A stretch of DNA of 64,000 nt from Desulfofustis glycolicus DSM 9705 (GCF_900130015.1 NZ_FQXS01000001.1:186001-250000), one strand, 5' to 3'. Numbered from the stretch's first letter, positions 7,773-20,762 are shown. Numbers and translations are program-made. The notes: a model not told the origin generated them from the letters alone.

Positions 7773-8285
7773 TCATTCGCGCCGGCAGGCGTGGGCCAGG
7801 TACCAGAAGCGCAGCAGTGATTCGCGGGCCGCCTCATCTTCGATAACCTCGATCTGCTTTTTGAAGGCCGCCACCTGCTCGGCGGGCGGCGGTTCGAACC
7901 GAACCGAGGCGGGCGGCGGCCGGTTTTGCGGTTCCGGTTCACTGCCGCGCAGGGTGAAACGGATATCGCTGAAGCGGGCGATGCTCAGCCGGCTATTGAG
8001 CAGCTCGAGCAGTTGCAATTTCTGGAAACGCAGCTGCTGCATCCAGGCCGAATTATCGACCTCAAGGACGAGAACGTCCTTGACCACTTTCAGGGGGCGG
8101 GCATGGGCGGCGGTATCCGGATCTACCAGATCGTGCCAGTCGGGGAAAATCCGGTGCTGGTCGAATTTGTAATCCCATTGACGGTCCCGGATAATGCCGG
8201 AGAGCGTGCCACCCAACTGCTCCGATCCCTGATAGCTGCTTTTCCTGCTCATGTTCTCCCCGATCGCACCTCGTTTTATCGCCAC
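7773..8285 (-). CDS. DUF721 (DciA-like) protein
   Basis: The region FPDWHDLVDPDTAAHARPL, then VLEVDNSAWMQQLRFQKLQL, matches the DUF721/DciA pattern of an acidic, Trp-containing KH-like fold. Family members load or interact with the replicative helicase in many bacteria lacking DnaC or DnaI. The start is uncertain. GTG 8285 has AAGGAAGG six bases upstream; ATG 8252 (MSRKSSYQGS) has GGGGAG only three bases away. The C-terminal half is a proline-rich linker and a helix ending AHACRRE. It lies between glnA's terminator and the cysteine synthase fusion. Confidence 0.7.
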   Translation of the reverse strand: MAIKRGAIGENMSRKSSYQGSEQLGGTLSGIIRDRQWDYKFDQHRIFPDWHDLVDPDTAAHARPLKVVKDVLVLEVDNSAWMQQLRFQKLQLLELLNSRLSIARFSDIRFTLRGSEPEPQNRPPPASVRFEPPPAEQVAAFKKQIEVIEDEAARESLLRFWYLAHACRRE

Positions 8286-8332
8286 ATGTCGCCTTCCTTT
8301 TACCGTGTCGCTCCGGCTTGATCAAGCGCCAA

Positions 8333-8372
8333 TGAAAAAGGCCCGTATGCCGCAATCGGCATACGGGCCTTT
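8333..8372 (-). terminator. Rho-independent terminator of glnA
   Basis: A perfect 16-bp stem (8337-8352 with 8357-8372) closes a four-base CAAT loop. On the minus strand it is followed by a short T-run. It lies 34 bases past the glnA stop codon. Confidence 0.85.
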
Positions 8373-8405
8373 CCGCCGAGAGAGGTCGGCGTGGCAGATG
8401 CGGGA

Positions 8406-9737
8406 TCAATAGACGCGCAGGTAGTTATCAAGCTCCCACTCGGAAATGGCGCAGCGGTATTCGTCCCATTCCTTTTCCTTGGCCTCGATATATTTCTCGA
8501 AAATATGCGGACCGAGGGTCTCTTTGGCGATGGGATTGTTTTTCAACTCGACGATGGCCTCTTCGAGACTGCCGGGCAGCACGGTGATGCCTTCATCGGT
8601 CATCTCCGCCCGGGTCATCTCAAAGATGTCCTTGTTGACCGGGGGCGGCGGGTCGATATTATTTTTGACACCGTCGAGACCGGAGTTGAGCATCATCGCC
8701 AGGGCCAGGTAGGGATTGGTGCTCGGATCCGGACAGCGTACCTCGGTCCGCGTCGACATACCGCGAGCCGCCGGTATTCGCACCATAGCCGACCGGTTGG
8801 AGGCGGACCAGGCGGCATAAACCGGCGCCTCGTAGCCCGGAACCAGCCGTTTATAGGAATTGACGAGCGGATTGGTAACGCCGACAAAGCCGCGGGCGTT
8901 TTTCAGGATGCCGGCGATGTACTGATAAGCGACCTTGGAAAGCTGCAATTTGTCCTTCTCGTCGAAAAAGGCGTTGGTCCCGTCCAGGTTGAACAGCGAC
9001 TGGTTGGTGTGCATGCCGGAACCGTTGATACCGTAAATCGGTTTCGGCATAAAGGTGGCATGCAAACCGTACCTGGCGGCGATGGTCTTGACCACCCACT
9101 TGAAGGTAATGGTATTGTCGGCGCAGGTGAGCGCATCGGCGTACTTGAAGTTGATCTCGTGCTGGCCTTCTGCTACCTCGTGGTGCGATGCCTCGATCTC
9201 AAACCCCATGTTTTCCAGCACTTCGATGATCTCGCGGCGGCAGTCGTTGGCCTTGTCCTCCGGATCGAGCGAGAAGTAGCCGGCAACATCCTGACAGACC
9301 GTGGTCGGCATGCCGTCCTCGTCATACTCGAACAGGAAAAATTCGCACTCGGTGCCGACGTTCATGGTGAAACCGAGCTCACGGGCTTCGGCGAGCACCC
9401 GCTTCAGGTTCACCCGGGGACAACCTTCAAAGGGGGTAACCCCGTCCGATTTGTAGACGTCGCAAATAACCCGGGCCGCGGCCCTTCCTTCCTTGTTTCG
9501 CCACGGCAGCACAACGAAGGTATCGTAATCGGGCTTGAGATACATATCGGATTCGTTGATGCGGACGAAACCGTCGATGGACGAGCCATCGAACATCATC
9601 TTACCGTCCAGCGCTTTTTCGATCTGGCTGCGCGGGATGGCAACGTTCTTCATGAATCCGAAAATGTCTACGAACTGCAGGCGAAAGAAGTGAATATTCT
9701 TTTCCTCGATTACTCTCATTATTTCATCTCTTGTCAT
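8406..9737 (-). CDS. glnA: Glutamine synthetase type I (alpha subtype)
   Basis: The protein makes glutamine from glutamate, ammonia and ATP, as a dodecamer in the cytoplasm. The 443-aa length, DGSSIDGF near residue 50, GTECEFFLFE, NGSGMHTNQS and RIPAARG are typical GSI features. The short length and the absence of the 25-residue insertion place it in the GSI-alpha group. The position of the adenylylated tyrosine (NKNLYDL in enterobacteria) reads NKDIFEM, so Phe replaces Tyr and GlnE-type adenylylation is not expected. A sigma54-like site lies 50 bases upstream, a terminator follows, and glnD, glnB and amt precede it on the same strand. Confidence 0.97.
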   Translation of the reverse strand: MTRDEIMRVIEEKNIHFFRLQFVDIFGFMKNVAIPRSQIEKALDGKMMFDGSSIDGFVRINESDMYLKPDYDTFVVLPWRNKEGRAAARVICDVYKSDGVTPFEGCPRVNLKRVLAEARELGFTMNVGTECEFFLFEYDEDGMPTTVCQDVAGYFSLDPEDKANDCRREIIEVLENMGFEIEASHHEVAEGQHEINFKYADALTCADNTITFKWVVKTIAARYGLHATFMPKPIYGINGSGMHTNQSLFNLDGTNAFFDEKDKLQLSKVAYQYIAGILKNARGFVGVTNPLVNSYKRLVPGYEAPVYAAWSASNRSAMVRIPAARGMSTRTEVRCPDPSTNPYLALAMMLNSGLDGVKNNIDPPPPVNKDIFEMTRAEMTDEGITVLPGSLEEAIVELKNNPIAKETLGPHIFEKYIEAKEKEWDEYRCAISEWELDNYLRVY

Positions 9738-9786
9738 CGCTAACGTCTCCTATGGTGTTCAATGTGGAATGGTGAGCTGATGCCGG

Positions 9787-9802
9787 TGCAATCAGTTATC
9801 CG
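9787..9802 (-). promoter_or_regulatory. Sigma54-type (-24/-12) promoter candidate for glnA
   Basis: On the minus strand CGGATAACTGATTGCA carries the GG and GC doublets separated by exactly 10 bases, and the -12 part TTGCA matches the consensus. The -24 part is weak, with ATA where CAC is usual. It lies in the 150-base AT-rich gap between glnD and glnA, where NtrC-dependent control would be expected. Confidence 0.4.
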
Positions 9803-9888
9803 TCGTTTACCAATTTGTTACAATATGCGCAACAGAAAAATTACAAAATAAATATTTATTACATTATTGTAAATATGACTATCCCCGT

Positions 9889-12860
<2,972 letters not shown>

Positions 12861-12926
12861 TCACGGCGCGGTCCCAACAATTTCCACCTCCGCCATACCG
12901 GCAGTACCCCTGGCAATCGGCGATCG

Positions 12927-14147
12927 TCAGTTATTATAGGCTGTCTCCGAATGTTCAGTGGAGTCCAGACCGGCCACCTCCGCTTCATCGGTCAAACGCA
13001 GGCCGATAGTCGCATCGAGCACTTTGAATATAACCCAACTGATGCCAAAGGCATACCCACTTACCACGACGGCACCGAACACCTGCCGCAAAAACTGCCC
13101 CGGGTTGCCGGCCAACAAACCGTCTACACCACCCGGGTTGACCGCGGTACTGGCAAAAATGCCGAGACAGAGGGTGCCGAGCAGGCCGCCGACACCGTGG
13201 ATGCCGACCACATCGAGCGAATCGTCCAAGTTTAACCGAACCTTGAAATTCACCGCAGCAAAACAGAGCGCGCCACCGAGAAAACCGATCAGGATCGCAC
13301 TGTTCGGCCCGACAAAACCGGCCGCCGGCGTAACCGTGGCCAACCCGGCGATAGCCCCCGAAGCGGCCCCGAGGGTGGTCGGCTTGCCCCGCGTCAGCCA
13401 CTCCACTGCAACCCACATGGCCATACCGGCCATACCGGCCAGATGAGTGGCGACAAACGCAGTCCCGGCCACTTCATTGGCGGCCAGGGCCGAACCACCG
13501 TTGAAACCGAACCAGCCGAACCAGAGCAGGGCGGTGCCGATAACGGTCATCGGCAGACTGTGCGGCATAAAACTGGTTCTGCCATACCCCTTGCGCGGCC
13601 CAATCACCAAGACCCCGGCCAACGCCGCCATGCCACAGGTGGCGTGAACCACCAGCCCGCCGGCAAAATCCATCACCCCCATGGCCCCGAGCCAGCCGCC
13701 CGCCCCCCAGATCCAATGGCATACCGGATTATAAACAAACACAGCCCAGAGCAGAGAAAAGGCGATAAACGGGACGAACCGGACCCGCTCGGCAAACGCA
13801 CCGGTAATCAATGCCGGCGTTATGATGGCGAACATGCATTGATAGATCATGAAAACGATCTGCGGAATCGTGGTTGCGTAATCGGGACTCGGAGCAGTAG
13901 AGACGCCCCTGAGACCGAACCAGGACAAATCACCGACAATACCGCCGAGCGTCGGGCCAAAAGACATGGAATACCCAAGATAGACCCATTCGATGGTAAT
14001 GAGCGAAATCATGAACAGGCTCTGCATAATCGTCCCCAACACGTTCTTGCCCCGAACCATGCCTCCATAAAACAGGGCGAGCCCCGGTGTCATCAACAAA
14101 ACCAGGCCGGCAGCGGCAAGAATAAAGGCGGTATCCGCGTTATTCAT
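12927..14147 (-). CDS. amt: Ammonium transporter
   Basis: This is an inner-membrane Amt/MEP/Rh channel of 406 aa with about 11 membrane helices. The N-terminal pattern LVLLMTPGLALFYGGMVRGK, the signature GGLVVHATCGMAALAGVL and the C-terminal GVHGVGGLLGTLCLG contain the conserved channel histidines. The cytoplasmic tail is ETA-rich, where PII docks. No cleaved signal peptide is evident. glnB follows after a 114-base gap. The 298 bases upstream to 14445 are AT-rich and divergent to mtnA; I saw no convincing sigma54 site there. Confidence 0.95.
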   Translation of the reverse strand: MNNADTAFILAAAGLVLLMTPGLALFYGGMVRGKNVLGTIMQSLFMISLITIEWVYLGYSMSFGPTLGGIVGDLSWFGLRGVSTAPSPDYATTIPQIVFMIYQCMFAIITPALITGAFAERVRFVPFIAFSLLWAVFVYNPVCHWIWGAGGWLGAMGVMDFAGGLVVHATCGMAALAGVLVIGPRKGYGRTSFMPHSLPMTVIGTALLWFGWFGFNGGSALAANEVAGTAFVATHLAGMAGMAMWVAVEWLTRGKPTTLGAASGAIAGLATVTPAAGFVGPNSAILIGFLGGALCFAAVNFKVRLNLDDSLDVVGIHGVGGLLGTLCLGIFASTAVNPGGVDGLLAGNPGQFLRQVFGAVVVSGYAFGISWVIFKVLDATIGLRLTDEAEVAGLDSTEHSETAYNN

Positions 14148-14445
14148 GGAACTCCTCCGTTGGATGTCGTTTGTTTGGTAAAATTACATTTATGTATCGT
14201 TTTTGTATTTTCAGAACATTTAAATAACATGTTTGGAATGATTATCAAAACAAAAATTGTACGGGACGGTCAATTAAGCTATCGCCCAGAGAACACCGTC
14301 TTATTGACGAACGGGGTCCGTCCGGCTACCATTGTTCATCAACGCATCCAGATCTGAACCCCATGACGGGACGTCACAACGAACAATGAAAATCGGCGTC
14401 ATGTCGGAAGGACTGACCGGTCCCCATTTCATCCACTGATCATTT

Positions 14446-15573
14446 ATGAATGTCAACGGCACCCATTACCGAACCATCTGGCCCGACCCCGACAACCAGC
14501 AATCAATCAAGATCATCGACCAGCGGTATCTGCCGCACCAATTCGTCACCCGGACACTCTCCTCACCGGACGATGCGTTCCGGGCCATTAATCAGATGCT
14601 CGTCCGCGGTGCCGGGCTGATCGGGGCGACAGCCGGATACGGCATGTATCTGGCGGCCCTAACCGCAGACCCAAAGCGGATTCATGAGGACCTGCAGGCT
14701 GCCGCCGAGCTGCTCATCTCGGCTCGACCCACTGCCGTCAACCTGGCTTGGGCGGTGCACCGGGTGCTCACCGCTGTTAGCAGCCTCGCCTCGGCGACCG
14801 AGATCAGGTCTACCGCCCGTTTCGCCGCCGAGGAAATCGCCGACGAAGACGCTCGTTACTGCAGGCAGATCGGGCAGCACGGCAAAGAAGTGATCGATAC
14901 CATCTGGCACCGGAAGGGGAAACAATGCGTCAACATCCTGACGCATTGTAATGCCGGCTGGCTCGCCTTTGTCGACTACGGCAGTGCCACCGCACCGATC
15001 TATGCGGCCCGTGATGACGGTATCAATCTCCATGTCTGGGTCGACGAAACCCGCCCCTGGAACCAGGGCGCCCGGCTCACCTGCTGGGAGTTGGAGCAGG
15101 AGGGAATCGCCCATACTCTGATTACCGACAACGCCGGCGGACATCTGATGCAATGCGGTGAAGTGGACCTGATCCTGGTCGGATCCGACCGGACCACGCA
15201 CACCGGAGATGTGGCCAACAAAATCGGCACCTACCTTAAAGCACTGGCCGCCCGCGATAACGACATTCCGTTTTATGTCGCTCTGCCGAGCTCCACATTC
15301 GACTGGACGCTTGACAAAGGTACTGAAATTTCGATAGAACAGAGATCAGGGGAGGAAATCACCCAGATTTCCGGACTGACGGAAGACGGCAGACGCGAAA
15401 CGATCAGCATAACATCGGCATCCACCAGGGCGAAAAATTACGGTTTCGACATCACCCCGGCACGGCTGGTGACCGGTTTGATTACCGAGCGCGGCGTGGT
15501 TCCGGCGGAGCGGTCCGCCATCCATGCTCTGTTTCCCGACCTCTGTTCGTCCCCAGGACACTCCAACAGGTAA
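14446..15573 (+). CDS. mtnA: S-methyl-5-thioribose-1-phosphate isomerase (MtnA-like)
   Basis: The 375-aa protein contains the MtnA/eIF2B-alpha-type signatures: RGAGLIGATAGYG near residue 55, THCNAGWLA with the catalytic Cys, and GSDRTTHTGDVANKIGTY with the catalytic Asp. The enzyme isomerises methylthioribose-1-phosphate to the ribulose form, in methionine salvage or in MTA/5'-deoxyadenosine disposal shunts. No mtnK, mtnP or aldolase partner lies next to it. RGAGLIG replaces the usual RGAPAIG, a mild deviation. A PilZ gene follows 9 bases later and may share its transcript. Confidence 0.85.
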   Translation: MNVNGTHYRTIWPDPDNQQSIKIIDQRYLPHQFVTRTLSSPDDAFRAINQMLVRGAGLIGATAGYGMYLAALTADPKRIHEDLQAAAELLISARPTAVNLAWAVHRVLTAVSSLASATEIRSTARFAAEEIADEDARYCRQIGQHGKEVIDTIWHRKGKQCVNILTHCNAGWLAFVDYGSATAPIYAARDDGINLHVWVDETRPWNQGARLTCWELEQEGIAHTLITDNAGGHLMQCGEVDLILVGSDRTTHTGDVANKIGTYLKALAARDNDIPFYVALPSSTFDWTLDKGTEISIEQRSGEEITQISGLTEDGRRETISITSASTRAKNYGFDITPARLVTGLITERGVVPAERSAIHALFPDLCSSPGHSNR

Positions 15574-15582
15574 GGAGCTTGC

Positions 15583-15948
15583 ATGGCACACGGTGAGAAA
15601 CGGAAGTTCATCAGATTGGAGTCCCTGCATCTGCTTGACTATACCGTCCTGGACAAGGACCGATCCAAGGGCCGTTATTCGATGGGCAGAACGCTCGACG
15701 TCAGTGTCAACGGAATCAAGATGGAGACGACGGAGCTGCTGTCCACCGATGACACACTGGAGATCACGATTGGTATCGAGGAAGACCTGGTCGATCTGGA
15801 GGGCCGGATCACCTATTCGAACCCGGAGGGCAAACGGTTTGTCTCCGGCATCGAATTCGTCAAGATGTCAGGCGAGGGACGCCGGGTATTTCGTCGTTAT
15901 ACCGAAGCATTTAAGCAGATGCAGAAGACCGGCGAGTCGGCTCGCTGA
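15583..15948 (+). CDS. PilZ-domain protein (c-di-GMP receptor type)
   Basis: The 121-aa single-domain protein has the PilZ pattern. It begins with basic residues (RKFIRLESLHLLDYTV), followed by DVSVNGIKMET as the D-x-S-x-x-G element and a C-terminal beta strand region (RFVSGIEFVKMSGEG). Such proteins bind cyclic-di-GMP and alter motility, surface or polysaccharide functions through partners. TAAGGAG lies directly upstream of ATG 15583. It stands between mtnA and the nucleotide-sugar genes, so a polysaccharide link is possible but unproven. Confidence 0.8.
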   Translation: MAHGEKRKFIRLESLHLLDYTVLDKDRSKGRYSMGRTLDVSVNGIKMETTELLSTDDTLEITIGIEEDLVDLEGRITYSNPEGKRFVSGIEFVKMSGEGRRVFRRYTEAFKQMQKTGESAR

Positions 15949-16023
15949 GATCCGCCCGCCGCACCCGGCCGGCTGAACCGTTCGCGCCCGGCCCCCCGGA
16001 AACGGTTCTGCTGTCGGCACCGT

Positions 16024-17439
16024 TCAGGAGCCGTGACGCCCATAAATATCGTCGAACCTGACGATATCGTCCTCGCCGAGATAACTGCCGATCTGCACTT
16101 CAATCAACTCCAGCGGTATCACGCCCGGGTTTTCCAGCCGATGTCGGTTGCCGGCGGGAATATAAACCGACTGATTTTCATAGAGCAGGATCTCCGCATC
16201 CCCGTTGACTACTTTTGCCGTTCCTTTGACCACCACCCAATGTTCATAACGGTGGTGATGCATCTGCAGTGACAATTTCTCCCCGGGATTAACCGTTATC
16301 CGCTTGATCTGATAGCGCTGGTCGACCTCCAGGACCGAATAGCTCCCCCAGGGACGATGAACGGTTTGGTGGGTCTTGAACTCGGGGCGCTGTTCTTTTT
16401 TCAGCCGGGCGACAATTTTCTTCACGTCCTGGGAGCGGGACAACGGTGCGACCAACACTGCATCGGCGGTCTCGACCACCAGGGTGTCCTCCAGACCGAC
16501 GGCGGCCACCATCACGTCCTCGGCCCGGATCAGGGAGTTTCTCGTATCTTCGAGTAAGACATCACCCTGGCTGACGTTGCCCTGCTCATCCTTTTCCAGC
16601 ACGTCATAGAGCGCCTGCCAACTGCCGATGTCACTCCAGCTGAGGTCAGCGGTAACGACTACCGCCCGATCGGTCTTTTCCATCAACGCATAATCGATGG
16701 AATCGTCCCGGCACTGCTCCATTTCGGCCAGGTTGAGCCGGAAAAACCGACCGTCACGGGCCCCACCGGCCACCGCTTTGTCCATGCTGACCAGGATATC
16801 CGGAGCATGGACATCCAGCTGCTGTCGAAAAGTGGCAATGGAAAAGGCGAACATGCCGCTGTTCCAGTAATAATTGCCCGCAGCCAGGTATTGTTCGGCC
16901 ACGCTCCGTGTCGGTTTTTCCTTGAAAGAAACAACAGTGTCGTCCGTGCCGCGCTCAATGTAACCGTAACCCGTTTCCGGCCGCTGCGGAGGGATACCGA
17001 AGGTGACGATAACGCCGGAGGCCGCTCTTCGTGCCGCCTTTTCCACTGCCTCGGCAAACGCTGTCTCGTCCCGGATCAGGTGATCGGCCGGCAGTACCAG
17101 GATGACAACGTCTTCGGCAGCACCCTGGCTGCGGACAAACTCGACGGCGCCGCTGATCGCCGGTGCTGTATTGCGGCCGATCGGCTCAAGCAGAATCGCA
17201 TAGTCCCCGTTGATGCCGACTTCCTCTGCCTGGCTGCGGGTGACGAAACGATGCTCCTCCCCGACGACGATCACCGGCGCCAGAACGCCGGGCAAGGCCT
17301 GAACCCGCTTCAGGGTAGTCTGCAGCAATGAATGCTGACCAGTCAGGCAAAGCAGTTGTTTCGGGTAAATTTCCCGGGACAGCGGCCAGAGCCGGGACCC
17401 GGTTCCACCTGCCAGAATAACCGGCTGGATTGCGAGCAT
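16024..17439 (-). CDS. manC: Mannose-1-phosphate guanylyltransferase / mannose-6-phosphate isomerase
   Basis: The protein makes GDP-mannose; its C-terminal cupin gives a second isomerase activity. The N-terminal nucleotidyltransferase signature is PVILAGGTGSRLWPLSREIY (residues 6-25), with FKEKPT further on. The C-terminal type II isomerase cupin starts about residue 355, with KPTRP-type replaced by VHRPWGSYSVLEVD, and contains NPGEKLSLQMHHHRYEHWVV. The length of 471 aa matches ManC/AlgA/CpsB. manB lies immediately upstream on the same strand (44-base gap), so manB-manC form an operon for GDP-mannose supply to surface polysaccharide. Confidence 0.95.
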   Translation of the reverse strand: MLAIQPVILAGGTGSRLWPLSREIYPKQLLCLTGQHSLLQTTLKRVQALPGVLAPVIVVGEEHRFVTRSQAEEVGINGDYAILLEPIGRNTAPAISGAVEFVRSQGAAEDVVILVLPADHLIRDETAFAEAVEKAARRAASGVIVTFGIPPQRPETGYGYIERGTDDTVVSFKEKPTRSVAEQYLAAGNYYWNSGMFAFSIATFRQQLDVHAPDILVSMDKAVAGGARDGRFFRLNLAEMEQCRDDSIDYALMEKTDRAVVVTADLSWSDIGSWQALYDVLEKDEQGNVSQGDVLLEDTRNSLIRAEDVMVAAVGLEDTLVVETADAVLVAPLSRSQDVKKIVARLKKEQRPEFKTHQTVHRPWGSYSVLEVDQRYQIKRITVNPGEKLSLQMHHHRYEHWVVVKGTAKVVNGDAEILLYENQSVYIPAGNRHRLENPGVIPLELIEVQIGSYLGEDDIVRFDDIYGRHGS

Positions 17440-17483
17440 GGTTTCTCCTCTTGCGCTGAAACAATCGCGGCATTTCTTTTCCT

Positions 17484-18848
17484 TCAGCCGCGGATCAGGG
17501 TCAACAATTCATTCGTCTTTTCCTCGAGCAGCGCGCGGTCAGCCCGCGTCTCGACGTTGAGCCTGAGCAGCGGCTCGGTATTGGATTTTCTCACATTAAA
17601 ACGAAAATCAACAAAGGCAACACTCAGGCCATCAATTGTGTCCACCTCGCCGCCGGGGAAATGCTCCCTGATTCGCTCGATGGCCAGATCGGGATCATCG
17701 ACCAGCGAATTGATCTCACCTGATATCGGGTACCGTTCCATCCGCTCGCCAACCAGCGCGGACAGCGTCTTCCCGGTCCTGCTGAGCAGGGCGCAGACGA
17801 GCAGCCAGGGAATCATTCCGGAGTCGCAGCAGCCGAACGAACGGAAATAATGATGGGCCGACATCTCGCCGCCGTAAACGCTGCCCTCCCGCCACATCCG
17901 CTCTTTGATCAGGGCGTGCCCGGTCTCGGTGACGAGCGGCCGGCCGCCCGCATCTTCCACCAGTTCCCTGGTATTCCAGACCAGGCGCGGATCGTGCAGG
18001 ATGGTGCCACCCGGTTCCTGGTGCAGCATCTCCAGGGCCAACAGTCCGACCAGGTAATAGCCGTCAACGAAACGGCCCTTTTCGTCCCAGAAGAAACAGC
18101 GGTCGAAATCACCGTCCCAGGCAATGCCAAGATCGGCCCGGTGTTCGCGCACCGCCACCGCCGTTTCCTCGCGATTGTCCGGCAGCAGTGGGTTCGGCAC
18201 GCCATTGGGGAAACTGCCGTCCGGCTGGTGATGGAGACGGATGAAGGAAAAGGGCAGGTGCGGTTCGAGCAGATCGATGATCGGACCGGCACAGCCATTA
18301 CCGCTGTTCACCACCAGTTTCAGCGGACGCAACCGGGCCTCCGCGACATAACCGAGCAAATGGTCCAAATAGGCCGTTTTGTCCGGCTGCCGCCGCTGGC
18401 CGCCGCGCCGGTCGACCGGTTCGGGGACCCGGTCGCTGCCGATCAGCTGGCCCATCCGGAACAATCCATTGGCACCGGTCACCGGGCGGGCGCCACGGGT
18501 TACAAACTTCATACCGTTGTAGTCGGCCGGATTGTGACTGGCCGTCACCATAATACCGCCGTCAATTCCCTGGTCGACCATACTGAAAGCGGCATGATAC
18601 ACCTCTTCGGTGCCGCAGAGTCCAAGGTGCAGGACATCGACCCCCATCTCGCAGAGACCCTGTGCCACCGCGCCGGTCAGTTCCGGACTGGACAGCCGTA
18701 TGTCATGACCGAGGGCCACCGCCGCGGGACGGTAGGTTTGAGCGAAGACCCGGCCGATCTTCAGGGCCAGGTCAGCAGACAGTTGATCGGGCACCTTGCC
18801 CCGGATATCGTACGCCTTGAAACAGGAGGGGATTGTCGAAGCGGCCAT
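17484..18848 (-). CDS. manB: Phosphomannomutase (ManB/CpsG type)
   Basis: The enzyme converts mannose-6-phosphate to mannose-1-phosphate. It carries CFKAYDIRGKVPDQL at the N-terminus and the phosphoserine loop MVTASHNPADYNGMKF near residue 100. It also has the metal loop GIAWDGDFDRCFFWDEKG, the sugar-binding GEMSAHHYF, and the phosphate-binding VRKSNTEPLLRLN near the C-terminus. The length of 454 aa is usual. It is the first gene of the manB-manC pair and is divergent from rfbA (119-base gap), where the promoters of both directions should lie. Confidence 0.95.
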   Translation of the reverse strand: MAASTIPSCFKAYDIRGKVPDQLSADLALKIGRVFAQTYRPAAVALGHDIRLSSPELTGAVAQGLCEMGVDVLHLGLCGTEEVYHAAFSMVDQGIDGGIMVTASHNPADYNGMKFVTRGARPVTGANGLFRMGQLIGSDRVPEPVDRRGGQRRQPDKTAYLDHLLGYVAEARLRPLKLVVNSGNGCAGPIIDLLEPHLPFSFIRLHHQPDGSFPNGVPNPLLPDNREETAVAVREHRADLGIAWDGDFDRCFFWDEKGRFVDGYYLVGLLALEMLHQEPGGTILHDPRLVWNTRELVEDAGGRPLVTETGHALIKERMWREGSVYGGEMSAHHYFRSFGCCDSGMIPWLLVCALLSRTGKTLSALVGERMERYPISGEINSLVDDPDLAIERIREHFPGGEVDTIDGLSVAFVDFRFNVRKSNTEPLLRLNVETRADRALLEEKTNELLTLIRG

Positions 18849-18966
18849 TTTTCGTTTTCTTTTTCGTCCAGGCTGTTATATTCGTCAGCGATGTGCTTCC
18901 CGCGGGGCGTAATCTACCCCTATCACGACCGATCAGTAAAGCTTTTCCGACAGGTTATCCCATATC

Positions 18967-19866
18967 ATGAAAGGAATCATCCTCGCCGGCGGCTCCGGCA
19001 CCCGCCTCTATCCATTGACGAAAGTCATCAGCAAGCAGCTCATTCCGGTATACGACAAACCGATGATCTACTATCCGTTATCGGTGTTGATGCTCGCCGG
19101 CATCAGGGACATCCTGATCATCTCCACCCCGCACGATTTACCCATTTTCCGCGAACTCTTCGGCGACGGCTCTTATCTCGGCCTGTCGATCAGTTACGAG
19201 GTGCAGCCGAGCCCGGACGGACTGGCCCAGGCCTTCCTGATCGGCAAGTCCTTTATCGGTGCCGATTCGGTCTGCCTGATCCTGGGCGACAATATCTTCT
19301 TCGGACCCGGCTTTACCGGTCTCGTGCAACAATCAGCGCAATTGAAGAGCGGCGGGCTGATCTTCGGCTACCTGGTCAGGGATCCGGAACGCTACGGGGT
19401 GGTCGAGTTCGACGAGCAGAAACGGGTGGTCAGTATCGAGGAAAAACCGGCCCGGCCGAAATCGAAATACGCGGTGCCAGGTCTTTACTTCTACGATAAC
19501 GACGTCATCAGCATCGCCGAACAGGTCAAACCCTCCCCGCGAGGCGAACTGGAGATCACCGACGTCAACCTGGCCTACCTGCGCCGCGGCGACCTCCATG
19601 TCCAACCGCTCGGCCGGGGCTTCTGCTGGCTCGATACCGGCACCCACGAATCCTTGCAGCAGGCCTCGAGCTACGTCCAGGCCGTCCAGGACCGGCAGGG
19701 GTTGAAGATCGCCTGTATCGAGGAGATCGCTTACCAGCTCGGTTATATCAGCGTCGACCAACTGGCGGCCCTGGCCCGGGAAACCATGAAAAACCAGTAT
19801 GGTCGCTATATCATGGACATCATCGGTGAACGCGATGAAACCAACAACAACCACCATCTGAACTGA
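18967..19866 (+). CDS. rfbA: Glucose-1-phosphate thymidylyltransferase
   Basis: The enzyme makes dTDP-glucose, the first step to dTDP-L-rhamnose. The signature [18 protein letters not shown] begins the 299-aa protein, followed by [36 protein letters not shown] and [16 protein letters not shown], all typical RfbA/RmlA features. rfbD follows after two bases. rfbB and rfbC are not in the window, so the pathway must be completed elsewhere in the genome. Confidence 0.97.
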   Translation: MKGIILAGGSGTRLYPLTKVISKQLIPVYDKPMIYYPLSVLMLAGIRDILIISTPHDLPIFRELFGDGSYLGLSISYEVQPSPDGLAQAFLIGKSFIGADSVCLILGDNIFFGPGFTGLVQQSAQLKSGGLIFGYLVRDPERYGVVEFDEQKRVVSIEEKPARPKSKYAVPGLYFYDNDVISIAEQVKPSPRGELEITDVNLAYLRRGDLHVQPLGRGFCWLDTGTHESLQQASSYVQAVQDRQGLKIACIEEIAYQLGYISVDQLAALARETMKNQYGRYIMDIIGERDETNNNHHLN

Positions 19867-19868
19867 CA

Positions 19869-20759
19869 ATGAAAATACTGATTATCGGCAGCGGCGGCCA
19901 ACTCGGCACCGACTGCATCTCGGTGCTGCAGGACCGCCATCAGCTGACGGCCGTCGATTACCCGGCGTTCGATATCGGCGACCCCGACAGCCTGAAAACA
20001 ATTTTTGCCGACAGCCGGCCGGACATCGCCATCAACTGCGCCGCCTTCACCGCAGTGGATCGCTGCGAGAGCGAAGCGCAGGCCGCATGGCGCATCAATG
20101 CCGACGGCCCCCGGTTCCTCGCCGACTGCGCGACGCAGGCCGGTTGCCGGCTGGTACACATCTCGACGGACTACGTCTTCGACGGCCGCAAAACGCCACC
20201 GGAGCCATACCGGGAAAGCGATCCGGTCAACCCCCTGTCAGAGTACGGGCGGGGTAAGCTGGCCGGCGAACAGGCGGTCCTGGAGCGGGCCCCGGACGCA
20301 CTGGTGCTGAGGACCGCCTGGCTCTATTCGGCCCACGGACCCAATTTCCTGAAAACCATGCTGCGCCTGGCACTGTCCGACCCGCACCGTGCCTTTACCA
20401 TCGTCAACGATCAGTTCGGCTCACTGACCTGGTCGCACACGCTGGCCCGCCAGATCGGCGTGCTGCTCGAGACCCCGCTGTCCGGCATCGTCCACGCCAC
20501 CGCCGACGGCTACAGTACCTGGTACGAAGGGGCCTGTTATTTCCTGGAAAAGATGGCGCTGCCGCACTCCTTTCAACCCTGCACCACCGCCGATTACCCG
20601 ACCCCTGCCCATCGCCCGGCCAACTCCATCCTGAAAAACGGGGTTCTCGATGAACGGGAGTTGTCGCTGTTCGGGTCCTGGCAACGCGATGTGGACCGAT
20701 ACGTGGAATTGTTCAGGGATTCGCTGATCGCCGAAGCGAGCGCCCAGCTTGCCCGGTAA
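19869..20759 (+). CDS. rfbD: dTDP-4-dehydrorhamnose reductase
   Basis: The last step of dTDP-L-rhamnose synthesis is reduction of the 4-keto sugar with NAD(P)H. The N-terminal Rossmann motif is IIGSGGQLGTD (residues 4-14), followed by NCAAFTAVDRCES, the STDYVFDG motif and the catalytic YGRGKLAGEQ (YxxxK). The length of 296 aa is normal for RmlD. It is co-transcribed with rfbA. The three-base gap to the convergent PilZ gene leaves no room for a terminator. Confidence 0.95.
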   Translation: MKILIIGSGGQLGTDCISVLQDRHQLTAVDYPAFDIGDPDSLKTIFADSRPDIAINCAAFTAVDRCESEAQAAWRINADGPRFLADCATQAGCRLVHISTDYVFDGRKTPPEPYRESDPVNPLSEYGRGKLAGEQAVLERAPDALVLRTAWLYSAHGPNFLKTMLRLALSDPHRAFTIVNDQFGSLTWSHTLARQIGVLLETPLSGIVHATADGYSTWYEGACYFLEKMALPHSFQPCTTADYPTPAHRPANSILKNGVLDERELSLFGSWQRDVDRYVELFRDSLIAEASAQLAR

Positions 20760-20762
20760 TCC